Source: Nitrosomonas sp.
Lineage (GTDB): Bacteria; Pseudomonadota; Gammaproteobacteria; Burkholderiales; Nitrosomonadaceae
Direction of reading: 5' to 3'
Length of the DNA: 64,000 nucleotides
Assembly: GCA_016710135.1 (NCBI GenBank)
Contig: JADJLM010000001.1
Span: forward strand, 372,001 to 436,000
The notes beneath the pieces were generated by a model. That model made no database searches. It was given only the letters and a program-made list of their open reading frames with translations, and was not told where the DNA came from. Both the position numbers and the translations under genes were made by a program. Of the stretch, positions 55,975 through 64,000 are shown one piece after another. How positions within the stretch are numbered: the first letter of the stretch is position 1; each line of letters opens with the position of its first letter.

Positions 55975-57513
55975 CTAGAAGGTATAGCCTACTTGCTGCG
56001 GTGATGGCGCATCTTCAACTTCATTAAGCAACGCTTTCAATAAGTGGAGCTCACGGTAGCGTCCGCAGGTTTTGTGTAAATAGTGCCTGACGAGCGGAAT
56101 ATTATTGAGATAGCCTGCTTTATTGTCACGGTGGTAAAGGCGTGCAAAGATACCCAATACTTTTAAGTGGCGTTGCACACCCATCCACTCAAAGTCTCGA
56201 TAAAATGTTGAGAAATCCGATGAAATGGGTAGTTTTACTTTTCGCGCTTTTTCCCAGTAGCGAATTACCCAATCGAGGATTAATTCTTCTTCCCACTGAA
56301 TGTAGGCGTCTTTGAACAAAGAAACAAGATCATAAGTAATCGGGCCGTAGACTGCATCCTGAAAATCGAGAATGCCAGGGCTCGGTGTTGTAACCATTAA
56401 ATTTCGCGAATGAAAGTCGCGATGCACAAATACCCTGGGTTGTTCAAGATTGTTGGCAAGAATCATTGAGAAAATCGATTGAAGCTGGTCCGATTGACGT
56501 TGATTTAGCGCATGCTGTTTATGTCTTGAAAGATACCATTCGGGAAATAGGTCAAGTTCTCTTTGCAGCAGCACACGATCATAATTCGGTAAGATATTTT
56601 CCTGGCTAATTTGCTGGATGCGAATCAGGGCATCAATCGCATCGCTGTATAACGCTTGCGCTTGGTTGGGACTGGCGACTAATTGCTGTAAATAAGTCAC
56701 ATTTCCTAAGTCAGTTAGGAGTAAAAATCCATCTGTTAAATTTTGGGATAAGATGCTGGGAACATTCACATCAGCAGTTGAGAAAAGCTGGGCAACGTTG
56801 ATAAAGGGTTTACAGTCTTCATGCTGGGGGGGAGCATCCATTACAATAAGGCTGCGATCTTTAAATTCAATGCGAAAATAGCGCCGAAAGCTTGCATCAG
56901 CAGAGGCGATCGATAAATTAAAGCGTTGATCGGGAAATTGGTTGTGAAGCCATGCTTTTAGTTGATGTAATCGATCGGTTTCCACGCGGACTAGTGGACC
57001 TGGGCTATAACCAGCGTCTGTCAGTGCTTGTTGTAACTGACGAATAATGTCCGGTGTTGGTTTGACGACCGCTTTAAGATTTTCCGCTGGCGCGGTGGTA
57101 CTTGGGGTTGCCATCGCTGCCAGAGAGTCGATACTTTCATTAACCTCAGTTTTAATATCTTCAGCCACTTCAGAGGCTTTTTCTCCTACATCGGCTGCAA
57201 TTTCTTCAGCAGCCTGTATGGTTGTCTCGACTGGACTTGGTTTAGCTGGCTCAGGCGCAGCAGCTACTTTTTCCGGCTCTTTCCCTTTTCCACCGCCAGC
57301 ACCTTCAGCTTCTTTTGCTTTCTTTTGCTCTGCTGCGGCTGCTTTCCAAGCAGGTTCAGGCAGGCCTTCAGCTTCTTTACCTCCAAATCGTTTAGCGACA
57401 CGGTCAGCGAATGATTCCTTTCCTTCTTCTGCGCCACAACCGACTAATAATAATGAAGCTGCAGCAGCAATTACACTACGTTTAAAGAGTGATTCTAGTT
57501 GGCTTGTTTTCAT
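55975..57513 (-). CDS. amgK: Lipoprotein start fused in frame to anomeric MurNAc/GlcNAc kinase AmgK
   Basis: 512 residues in one frame, combining two unrelated proteins. Residues 1-176 are a lipoprotein (lipobox LLVGC, Ala/Glu/Lys-rich helix) ending in IIRQLQQALTDAGYSPGPL, the first third of a peptidoglycan-binding domain. From residue ~177 an amgK-type kinase begins (ETDRLHQLKAWLHNQF): SASFRRYFRI-like phosphate loop, catalytic VFVHRDFHSRNLM and metal site ILDFQDAVYGP. AmgK phosphorylates free MurNAc for MurU, encoded next. A GTG at 56985 would give a 337-residue kinase of normal size. The join looks like a deletion that removed the rest of the lipoprotein gene and the amgK leader. Confidence 0.85.
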   Translation of the reverse strand: MKTSQLESLFKRSVIAAAASLLLVGCGAEEGKESFADRVAKRFGGKEAEGLPEPAWKAAAAEQKKAKEAEGAGGGKGKEPEKVAAAPEPAKPSPVETTIQAAEEIAADVGEKASEVAEDIKTEVNESIDSLAAMATPSTTAPAENLKAVVKPTPDIIRQLQQALTDAGYSPGPLVRVETDRLHQLKAWLHNQFPDQRFNLSIASADASFRRYFRIEFKDRSLIVMDAPPQHEDCKPFINVAQLFSTADVNVPSILSQNLTDGFLLLTDLGNVTYLQQLVASPNQAQALYSDAIDALIRIQQISQENILPNYDRVLLQRELDLFPEWYLSRHKQHALNQRQSDQLQSIFSMILANNLEQPRVFVHRDFHSRNLMVTTPSPGILDFQDAVYGPITYDLVSLFKDAYIQWEEELILDWVIRYWEKARKVKLPISSDFSTFYRDFEWMGVQRHLKVLGIFARLYHRDNKAGYLNNIPLVRHYLHKTCGRYRELHLLKALLNEVEDAPSPQQVGYTF

Positions 57514-57541
57514 GTTCGATCCTCCTGATTAATATTTATTA

Positions 57542-58291
57542 TTATTGATAATTAATTAATAAATTGACACCTAAAATATGGAACATTTGATCGGGACGCG
57601 GTGAGTGGGGTCTATTAAAATGAAGATTCATATAACCAATTTCAGTCGTAGCGTATTGATTGATTTTATAGGCCAACCCAGTAAAGAAACGGTTCTGATC
57701 ATACCCATTGGATATTCCACGATTAGTATCCGTAAAATTCACAAAAATTTCATCTTGCACGATGTAACTAATGTTGGGATGAATAAATGGCATGGGTACG
57801 GCTAATTTAATTAATTGACGGAAGCGATGACCAACATCATTGTGACCAGTCATTGCTGCATCAAAGAAACGCTGCTCAAACCGTGAACGTAATGTTAGTC
57901 GTCCCAGCGGAGTATTATCGGCCCATATTGCTTGTTGCCAGATACGATGTTCGTCGTATTGACCTACTCGTGCTGATGCAAATGGCTCACTGGTTGGAAC
58001 CCAGGCATAGCCAAGCCAAACGGTCATTTTATCAGTTACTGCGTAACCTAAACCAGGTCGTACGATAGCATTTGAAAACCGAGATGAGTTATCCCCAAAG
58101 CGACCTTGACCTTCTAACCAGAAACGAAATTTACTGTGGTCCGGATTATTGGTAATTTTGGCAAAACTACCTTGGACGGTCACATTACCCCATGTCTGGA
58201 AATCTTCTACCAAGGACTCGGCTGAGACCGGCCCTAGCATAATTATACTCAGTGCAATGATCATTGCACTGAAATTACGTTTTAATAACAT
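57542..58291 (-). CDS. DUF2490-family outer-membrane beta-barrel protein
   Basis: 249 residues with a signal peptide (SAMIIALSIIMLGPVSA). The mature part alternates polar and aromatic residues, as in beta-barrels (FRFWLEGQGRFGDNSSRFSN, MTVWLGYAWVPTSEPF, RFRQLIKLAVPM) and ends in HILGVNLLINYQ. These match the DUF2490 family, whose role is unknown. A 28-bp gap separates it from the lipoprotein/amgK gene downstream. No catalytic motif. Confidence 0.82.
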   Translation of the reverse strand: MLLKRNFSAMIIALSIIMLGPVSAESLVEDFQTWGNVTVQGSFAKITNNPDHSKFRFWLEGQGRFGDNSSRFSNAIVRPGLGYAVTDKMTVWLGYAWVPTSEPFASARVGQYDEHRIWQQAIWADNTPLGRLTLRSRFEQRFFDAAMTGHNDVGHRFRQLIKLAVPMPFIHPNISYIVQDEIFVNFTDTNRGISNGYDQNRFFTGLAYKINQYATTEIGYMNLHFNRPHSPRPDQMFHILGVNLLINYQ

Positions 58292-58501
58292 TTTTTCCCT
58301 TGTTCTTATGGTTATAGACGAAGCTTTCTATTTAGATGTTTGCTTAACCACTTACGCTAAGTAGCGTGTTGCTATAAGTAGAGTTACTTATTTTGCTAAA
58401 TATCTAACCCATGGATTAAGTACACTGCCGATTGAGACTATCACACTAAATGTCAAAAAATTGTCAAGAATAAGTATACATGCGTCTTTTACCCTACTCT
58501 A

Positions 58502-59238
58502 AGTGATAGTATTAATTGTAAAGATTGTGACTTGGCAAAACAATTGGCGCTTACGCTGGGAAGTCACGGTTGGTCAGTTTGGTGGAACCGTAAAGTCCCT
58601 TTCGGTGAAATTTATGATGAAGTCGTTGCTGAAAATCTGGTGGTGGCCTGTCGCGTCATCGCAATCCGAATTCGTCACTCGGTAAACCCTCATTCCGATC
58701 TGCATGGATGAGGGTATAAAAGTTCTACTCCAATTAAAGTTACTACGAACAGCTAATTTATTATGGCTGGCAACCGAGTGATGTTATGGACACCGAATTT
58801 GCACACGTGCTGGCTCAAGTCCAGGGACAGTGTGTAGTCGCTCAAGAAATACTAGCAGCCAAACTCAACGCTATGTCGGATGCTCAAGCAAGCCCTAACT
58901 CCAATCAATGAGATAATACTGCAGATATTGCTGCTACCGTTGCCTTCAATCAGAGCGGAAAACTTAATTTCAATAAAAGAGCACTAGCAATACTCGGCAT
59001 AATCGTATTCTTGAGCTTTTTAGCAAGTAGCATTGCATACCTCATGATGAGTCAGCGAATTGCGACGCATATATAAGTCGATTTCATTGTTGATCGAGTA
59101 ACATTAACCGTCAGCGATACCACACCTATACCGCGTATCGATTATGTAACTGCTCAGTTTGAATATTTTTTACAATGAGGCTTCTTACCTAGCAAGCTTG
59201 AAGTCACTGACGCATTACCCCAAAAAAAACAAAACTGA
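58502..59238 (+). pseudogene. Decayed TIR-domain membrane protein gene
   Basis: The first part (58502-58710) translates as CKDCDLAKQLALTLGSHGWS, then VWWNRKVPFGEIYDEVVAEN and VIAIRIRHSV. This is the TIR signature (signal cascade or NAD-cleaving domain) with the GWSVWW and P-G-x-x-x-D-E segments. After a stop the frame changes: from 58747, GWQPSDVMDTEFAHVLAQV continues the TIR C-terminus. Further on, ALAILGIIVFLSFLASSIAY is a membrane segment. That frame holds stops at 58909, 59074 and 59176, giving at least four disabling changes, so decay is real. No start codon is evident. It sits directly upstream of a trypsin/FGE pair. Confidence 0.75.
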
Positions 59239-59303
59239 TTTCATAAACTTTATTAAAAGCTTACAAGTGGATCACTGGGACCGATCACTATTACCCTGGC
59301 GCC

Positions 59304-59937
59304 ATGCTAATCTTTTCCTTACCGCATGATGCGTCGCATCGCTATACCATCGAATTTCTTGGCGATAAATTTGCGCCTGTACCATGCATCATGCCCGATG
59401 GTTCATTCAAATTGCTTGCAGAAAATTTTTACAATCTCAACGGGACGTTGATCAAATTTAGCAAGGAACCAACCTTTGATTTACAAGTGGCATTGGACGA
59501 TGCCGATCCTTTTGTCGCTGCAGTAAGCACCACCAATCGTTTTGCAGTGACGCTGATGCTTGCTGACGATTCAAGCAATAGCTGCGAGTGAAGCACGATA
59601 ATGCGATTAGCAACATCAAATCGCTGAAGGAGGGACTTAATGGTGAATTAGCTTCCATGCAACGGCTTGCATGGCGTTACTATTCAGAGATTCCATCGGG
59701 ACTCACAGCAAAATGGTTTTGTGCTACGTAGAATGAGGAAAGTCGATAAAATAGCCAAGCCAACAGATAAATGGTCTGAAGACCTTCGTCTCACTGCTTT
59801 CAACAAGTTTTGGCATGATCAAAGACTCATAATAATTTTTTTAATATCATCGTGTGGGTGGGTTCAATCGTGCTCGGCACTTATAATATTTATCAGGAGA
59901 TCAGAAAACATGTTCAATTACCTACAACATGATGAAA
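59304..59937 (+). pseudogene. Remnant of an unidentified membrane protein upstream of the protease gene
   Basis: Three pieces in different frames follow each other. They are a 95-codon frame (59304-59591) with HRYTIEFLGDKFAPVPCI and FDLQVALDDADPF, beta-rich in look; SLKEGLNGELASMQRLAWRY (from about 59620); and FNIIVWVGSIVLGTYNIYQE (from about 59840), a membrane segment. The pieces are consistent with the end of the TIR gene or a second gene. No family is recognised. The last piece overlaps the start of the protease gene. Confidence 0.45.
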
Positions 59938-60467
59938 GCAAACGAATTAAATCATCAGCATGGCAGCGTTTGTTACCGTGGTTGCCATCCTGTTTTTGTT
60001 TGCTGCTTGCAAGTGTTACCCACCAGCTTGCAAGCGCACAAGAAATCGATAGTTTGCGCAAAGGCATGGTCAAAGTAATCGCAACAGTAGATGAAATGCA
60101 AAAAACGGGAGCGGAGTTTATCACCAAGCACGATGCACAGACGACTTATATTGTCACGACAGCGCATGTCGTTGCCGGCGATAAATTTCCCGGAGTGGTA
60201 TTTTTTAGCGAGCGGCATATGCTTGGCAGAAATGTGCAAGATAATGATGAATTAATTGCAATCAGCTTTACACCGGGTATTGAGCGGGCACACGTTCCAG
60301 TAGCTCTAGCTTCACGTCAAGGCGCTGATTTAATTTTCGATGGTAATCTTGATAAAGGTAATTCTGACGCCATTGTCTTGAAAAAAGGCAGCGTTACCGA
60401 TCTGGTAATCAAGGGCAACAATAGATTGGGTCGCGCAATTCCAGAAAATTCATCACGACGATGTTAG
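59910..60467 (+). CDS. Secreted trypsin-like serine protease (N-terminal part, frameshifted from FGE part)
   Basis: About 185 residues from the ATG at 59910, preceded by CAGGAGA. A signal peptide (PSCFCLLLASVTHQLASA) suggests a periplasmic product. TYIVTTAHVVAGDKFPGVVF carries the catalytic His of trypsin-like proteases. The Ser and Asp segments are not obvious: DAIVLKKG may cover the Asp side, and the frame ends before a G-D-S-G motif, so activity is doubtful. The last residues (ENSSRRC) arise from a frame change near 60445; one added base continues into KFITTMLDEWDVILTKG of the FGE frame. The two probably form one protein of ~500 residues. Confidence 0.7.
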   Translation: MFNYLQHDESKRIKSSAWQRLLPWLPSCFCLLLASVTHQLASAQEIDSLRKGMVKVIATVDEMQKTGAEFITKHDAQTTYIVTTAHVVAGDKFPGVVFFSERHMLGRNVQDNDELIAISFTPGIERAHVPVALASRQGADLIFDGNLDKGNSDAIVLKKGSVTDLVIKGNNRLGRAIPENSSRRC

Positions 60468-61408
60468 ACGAATGGGACGTCATTTTAACGAAGGGTGAGG
60501 TAGTTACGGCACAACTTACGTCCGAACCAACTCCTCAAGAAAAACTACCGACCGCAACCCGGTTACCGATCGAACCCGACATGGCAGTAATTCCTGCAGG
60601 TAAACTTATCATGGGTTCTCCTAAAACCGAACCAGGTCGCTATTCTAACGAAGGTCCGCAACATGAAGTTTCCATTGCATCTTTCGCCATCAGTCGTACG
60701 GAAATTACCGTGGGGCAGTTTCGACTGTTCGTGCAAGATAAGGACTATCATGGTGGAAAGGAGTTTCAGACCACCGCAGAAGAGAATGACAAGGGATGCT
60801 GGAACTGGAATGAGGAAAAGAAGCAATTCGAACGAATACCGCAACGTAACTGGAAAAGCCCAAGATTCCAGCAGCACGATGATCATCCGGCGGTATGCAT
60901 ATCCTGGGATGACGCCCAAGCTTATGTACAGTGGCTATTGAAAAAAACGGGTAAAAAATATCGTTTACCCACCGAGGCGGAATGGGAATATGTGGCGCGC
61001 GCTGGTACAACCACTGTTTACTGGTGGGGAGATAGTATTGGGAAAAATAATGCAGTTTGCGATGACTGTGGCAGTCAATGGGATGGCAAGCAAACAGCGC
61101 CGGTAGGCTCCTTCAAACCCAATGCCTTTGGAGTGTACGATACTTCCGGTAATGTATGGGAATGGACGCAGGATTGTTGGCATGACGATTATACGAATGC
61201 ACCTAGTAATGGTAAGGCCTGGCTAGAGAAGGATGACGGTGACTGCTCGCGTCGGGTGGTTCGTGGCGGATCTTGGGGCTTCGATCCACTAGACTTGCGT
61301 TCGGCTAGTCGCGATTGGGTCATTACCGATGGGGCAGGCCATGGCACCGGCTTTCGTGTCGTCAGTGATCTTTTGGAGGAGGATCTTGGTGCTCCGCACC
61401 CATTTTAA
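60461..61408 (+). CDS. Formylglycine-generating-enzyme-like (SUMF1/FGE-sulfatase) domain protein
   Basis: 315 residues. After a ~40-residue linker the FGE-like domain runs from MAVIPAGKLIMGSPKTEPG through SRTEITVGQFRLF, YRLPTEAEWEYVARAGTTTV, FGVYDTSGNVWEWTQDCW and RRVVRGGSWGFDPLDLRSAS to the end. This fold includes sulfatase-activating enzymes, but many bacterial members lack that activity and are attached to signalling or defence proteins. The catalytic Cys pair of true FGE is not clearly seen. It is probably the C-terminal half of the trypsin-like protein upstream (frame break near 60445). Convergent with urea carboxylase. Confidence 0.88.
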   Translation: MLDEWDVILTKGEVVTAQLTSEPTPQEKLPTATRLPIEPDMAVIPAGKLIMGSPKTEPGRYSNEGPQHEVSIASFAISRTEITVGQFRLFVQDKDYHGGKEFQTTAEENDKGCWNWNEEKKQFERIPQRNWKSPRFQQHDDHPAVCISWDDAQAYVQWLLKKTGKKYRLPTEAEWEYVARAGTTTVYWWGDSIGKNNAVCDDCGSQWDGKQTAPVGSFKPNAFGVYDTSGNVWEWTQDCWHDDYTNAPSNGKAWLEKDDGDCSRRVVRGGSWGFDPLDLRSASRDWVITDGAGHGTGFRVVSDLLEEDLGAPHPF

Positions 61409-61418
61409 GCGATTAGAT

Positions 61419-64000
61419 TTAACGTTCATGGTGTAGCACGCACAGCGCCTGACCGGCAGCGACATAATTCCCAGGTTTACAAAAAAGCTGCAAAACAACG
61501 CCATCCGCTGGGGCCGGTACGGGAAACTCCATTTTCATCGATTCGATGACGAGGATGGTTTCTTGTTGGTTAATCTGCTGGCCTGCTTCGGTCAGCAATT
61601 TCCATACCGTTCCGCTAACCGGTGCGGTAATGATTTCGGCACCTGCCGGTAGATCAATTTCAATTTGAGCATCGGCGGTTTCCAGGATGGTTTCATTAAC
61701 CGTTTCAAAAGCAGCAGTTGCTTTCCAGCGGCTGCTTTCTTGATCAAAAGCCAATTGCTGCTGGGTTTTGAATGATTGTATGCTGGCGTGATGCTGTTGC
61801 AGGAATGCGTTATATTGCTTGAGATTAAGCGTGCTTTCTTCGATACGCAATTTAAAGCGACCGGCGATGAAATCGGTGCGGTGCTTGAGTAGCTCAGCTT
61901 CACTGACGGGATAAAAGCGGATCTGGTCAAAATAGCGTAGTAGCCAAGGTTGGTGCGTTTGGAATGCTTCCGTTTGGCGGTAGCGATTCCACATCTGCAA
62001 TGTTCGACCGATGAGCTGATAGCCACCGGGGCCTTCCATGCCATAGATACACAAATAGGCACCGCCGATACCCACCGCATTTTCAGGCGTCCAAGTGCGC
62101 GCTGGATTGTATTTGGTGGTTACTAGCCGATGCCGTGGGTCAAGTGGCGTGGCAACGGGTGCACCCAAATACACATCACCTAAACCCATGACGAGATAGC
62201 TCGCGTCGAATATGATTTGCTTAACCTTATCAACGTGATCGAGGCCATTGATGCGGCGAATGAATTCGATATTACTCGGATACCAGGGCGCTGCTGGGCG
62301 CACCACGCGGTTATATTTTTCGATGGCGACTTGCGTCGAGGGGTCATCCCAAGAAAGTGGCAGATGGATGATGCGCGAGGGAATATTCATGTCGTCTAGC
62401 GCAGGTAATTGCGATTCGCAAGCCATTAACCAAGCGAGCAATGCATCGCGCGTTCGAATACTCGCATCAAAGTGAATCTGCAGCGACCGAATACCAGGCG
62501 TTAAATCAATAATACCTTGCGCCTGAGTCTCAATAAGTGTCATTAATGCATGAATGCGAAAACGTAAATTGAGATCGAGGATAGGGGAACCATATTCCAC
62601 TAACAGATATTTATCCCCAGCCTGGCGATAAGTGACTTGCACTTGATTCGCTTGTTCTGGGATTCGCTGTAGGATGGGATGACCCAAATAATCTGCGATG
62701 GAAGTCGAAGCAGATGCTGGTGCTGGATCGAGATGCTGGATCAACCGATTTTGCTGTGTTTCCAATATCTGCGCATTTTCTAAGGAAAGTGGCCGGAAAC
62801 GGATGCGATCGCCGGGCCTTAGTTGCCCTATTTTCCAGAGTTCTGCCGCAATGATCGTCGCTGGACAAACGAAACCCCCTAAACTAGGCCCATCAGGGCC
62901 GAGAATAATCGGCATGTCGCCGGTAAAATCGATAGTACCGATTGCATAGGCGTTATCGTGAATATTGGAAGGGTGTAATCCAGCTTCGCCGCCATCGGGT
63001 CTTGCCCATTGCGGTTTTGGGCCAATCAGTCTGACCCCGGTGCGGCTCGAGTGATGGTGAACTTTCCAATCGGTTGCAAAGAATTGCTCGATGTCAGCTT
63101 GGGTAAAAAAATCTGGTGCGCCATGCGGACCATAAAGCACAAAAATTTCCCAATCATGGGTATAACTAGGAATGATGGCCTCACGCAGTTTTTGTGAGAT
63201 AAAAGATTTTACTGGTTTGACCGATAACACATCGCCCGATTGTAGGGCGCGACCTGCGTGTCCACCAAATTGCCCGAGCATGAACGTTGATCGGCTACCG
63301 AGGTAATGAGGCACTTGAATACCCCCTTGTACGGCGAGATAAACGCGACTTCCGACAGAGCCGACTTTACCCATTTTTAGCAAGGCACCCGCGCGAACAG
63401 CGTGTGATTGCCATAGCGCAAGCGGTTCATTATCGAGAAAAGCCTCGATCGGTGCGCCACAGAGTGCAATCACGCTAGCGCAATTAAAGCGCAATGTTGG
63501 TCCGGTGAGCGTGATTTCAAGTCCAGCTAAATGTTCAGGATTGTTGACCAATCGATTGGCCAACCGGAAGGCCAATGAGTCCATCGGACCAGAGGGCGGG
63601 ACACCGACATTCCAATATCCGAGCCTGCCGGGGTAATCTTGTACCGCTGTTTGCGTACCAGGATCAAGCACATCGAGGGTGTTCGCTAAATAAGCAAATT
63701 GACTTAGAAATTGCGTGCTGACCTGACCTGTTTGAAATACATTACTGCTGATGACTTGTTTAAGATAGCTGAGGTTGGTTTCAATGCCATACAAAGTAGT
63801 TTCGTGAAGCGCGGTTATTAAGTTGGTTATCGCTGCAGTTCGGGTTGGTGCATGCACAATCATTTTGGCGATCATGGGATCGTAGAAAGCGGATAGCTCG
63901 GTGCCGTTTTCAATCCAGGTTTCAACACGGCAGGATTGAGGAAATGCGACATGCGTCAGCGTGCCACAGCACGGTTGAAAATTTTTAGCTGCATTTTCAG
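61419..64000 (-). CDS. uca: Urea carboxylase (partial, N-terminus outside window)
   Basis: About 860 C-terminal codons; the frame is open to the window edge (ENGTELSAFYDPMIAKMIVH). Biotin enzyme that carboxylates urea to allophanate at the cost of ATP; with allophanate hydrolase it releases ammonia. In order: end of the biotin carboxylase domain; a KipA-like domain (VQDYPGRLGYWNVGVPPSGP); a KipI-like domain (VTYRQAGDKYLLVEYGSPIL); and a biotinyl domain with the biotin Lys in VIESMKMEFPVPAPADG. No frameshift seen. In an ammonia oxidiser this would supply ammonia from urea without urease. Confidence 0.93.
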   Translation of the reverse strand, partial: ENAAKNFQPCCGTLTHVAFPQSCRVETWIENGTELSAFYDPMIAKMIVHAPTRTAAITNLITALHETTLYGIETNLSYLKQVISSNVFQTGQVSTQFLSQFAYLANTLDVLDPGTQTAVQDYPGRLGYWNVGVPPSGPMDSLAFRLANRLVNNPEHLAGLEITLTGPTLRFNCASVIALCGAPIEAFLDNEPLALWQSHAVRAGALLKMGKVGSVGSRVYLAVQGGIQVPHYLGSRSTFMLGQFGGHAGRALQSGDVLSVKPVKSFISQKLREAIIPSYTHDWEIFVLYGPHGAPDFFTQADIEQFFATDWKVHHHSSRTGVRLIGPKPQWARPDGGEAGLHPSNIHDNAYAIGTIDFTGDMPIILGPDGPSLGGFVCPATIIAAELWKIGQLRPGDRIRFRPLSLENAQILETQQNRLIQHLDPAPASASTSIADYLGHPILQRIPEQANQVQVTYRQAGDKYLLVEYGSPILDLNLRFRIHALMTLIETQAQGIIDLTPGIRSLQIHFDASIRTRDALLAWLMACESQLPALDDMNIPSRIIHLPLSWDDPSTQVAIEKYNRVVRPAAPWYPSNIEFIRRINGLDHVDKVKQIIFDASYLVMGLGDVYLGAPVATPLDPRHRLVTTKYNPARTWTPENAVGIGGAYLCIYGMEGPGGYQLIGRTLQMWNRYRQTEAFQTHQPWLLRYFDQIRFYPVSEAELLKHRTDFIAGRFKLRIEESTLNLKQYNAFLQQHHASIQSFKTQQQLAFDQESSRWKATAAFETVNETILETADAQIEIDLPAGAEIITAPVSGTVWKLLTEAGQQINQQETILVIESMKMEFPVPAPADGVVLQLFCKPGNYVAAGQALCVLHHER

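Noticed and set aside
57047..57532. 161-codon plus-strand frame opposite the lipoprotein/amgK gene
   Set aside because: Low-complexity Ala/Ser shadow of the lipoprotein helix; no start signal.

Overview
The window reads as part of a chromosome from an ammonia-oxidising betaproteobacterium of the Nitrosomonas type. The main evidence is a hydroxylamine-oxidation cluster at 47.9-52.2 kb (hao, haoB, cytochrome c554 cycA, cytochrome cM552 cycB). A urea carboxylase at the right edge and betaproteobacterial gene pairs such as comM-ubiK agree with this. The assignment rests on gene content and recalled family sequences, not on a search.

Layout. 0-1.3 kb: 5' part of nadB (minus). 1.5-3.3 kb: membrane hybrid histidine kinase. 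3.3-11.6 kb: accessory stretch holding two broken copies of the 3' end of comM, IS5-family remnants, an aldehyde dehydrogenase, a MNT/HEPN toxin-antitoxin pair, a hydrolase-like lipoprotein and a lipoprotein split by a REP-like insertion, ending in intact comM and ubiK. 12-22.4 kb: HU protein, class II aldolase, a 1.2-kaa hybrid kinase, sucCD, a lipoprotein, dacB (PBP4) and an RNase T2. 22.7-28 kb: CZB protein, RTX protein, OFA-type MFS carrier and a ruined DASS carrier. 27.9-29.9 kb: response regulator, CheC-like protein (frameshifted) and diguanylate cyclase, one signalling unit. 30-36.8 kb: GST, DCC thiol oxidoreductase, glycine-zipper lipoprotein, a large RHS protein with a C-terminal cargo domain, and a DUF4124 protein. 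36.9-47.8 kb: housekeeping genes (EVE protein, TauE, purC/purK/purE, exbD, sodB, hisG, hisD, greB, CBS protein, gloB, a YafS-like methyltransferase). 47.9-52.2 kb: hao-haoB-cycA-cycB. 52.5-55.2 kb: pstC-pstA-pstB. 55.2-57.5 kb: murU and amgK for cell-wall recycling, amgK being fused to a lipoprotein start. 58.5-61.4 kb: a decayed TIR-domain gene followed by a secreted trypsin-like protease and a formylglycine-generating-enzyme-like domain. 61.4-64 kb: urea carboxylase (5' end outside).

Two kinds of damage are mixed here. Single-base changes in short A or T runs break purK, murU and RHS and join pstA to pstB; repairing one base restores each expected protein, so these look like sequencing or consensus errors. 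The hao-haoB-cycA stretch has about nine small indels in 3.5 kb although all eight haem motifs of hao survive, which fits a consensus collapsed from several near-identical copies or one dead copy among several. By contrast the TIR gene (three in-frame stops), the transposases (lost catalytic segment), the DASS carrier (missing blocks) and the comM tails look genuinely decayed.

The most interesting regions are the row of comM tails, which may mark repeated island insertion at one gene, and the TIR / trypsin / FGE locus, which resembles a decaying conflict system.
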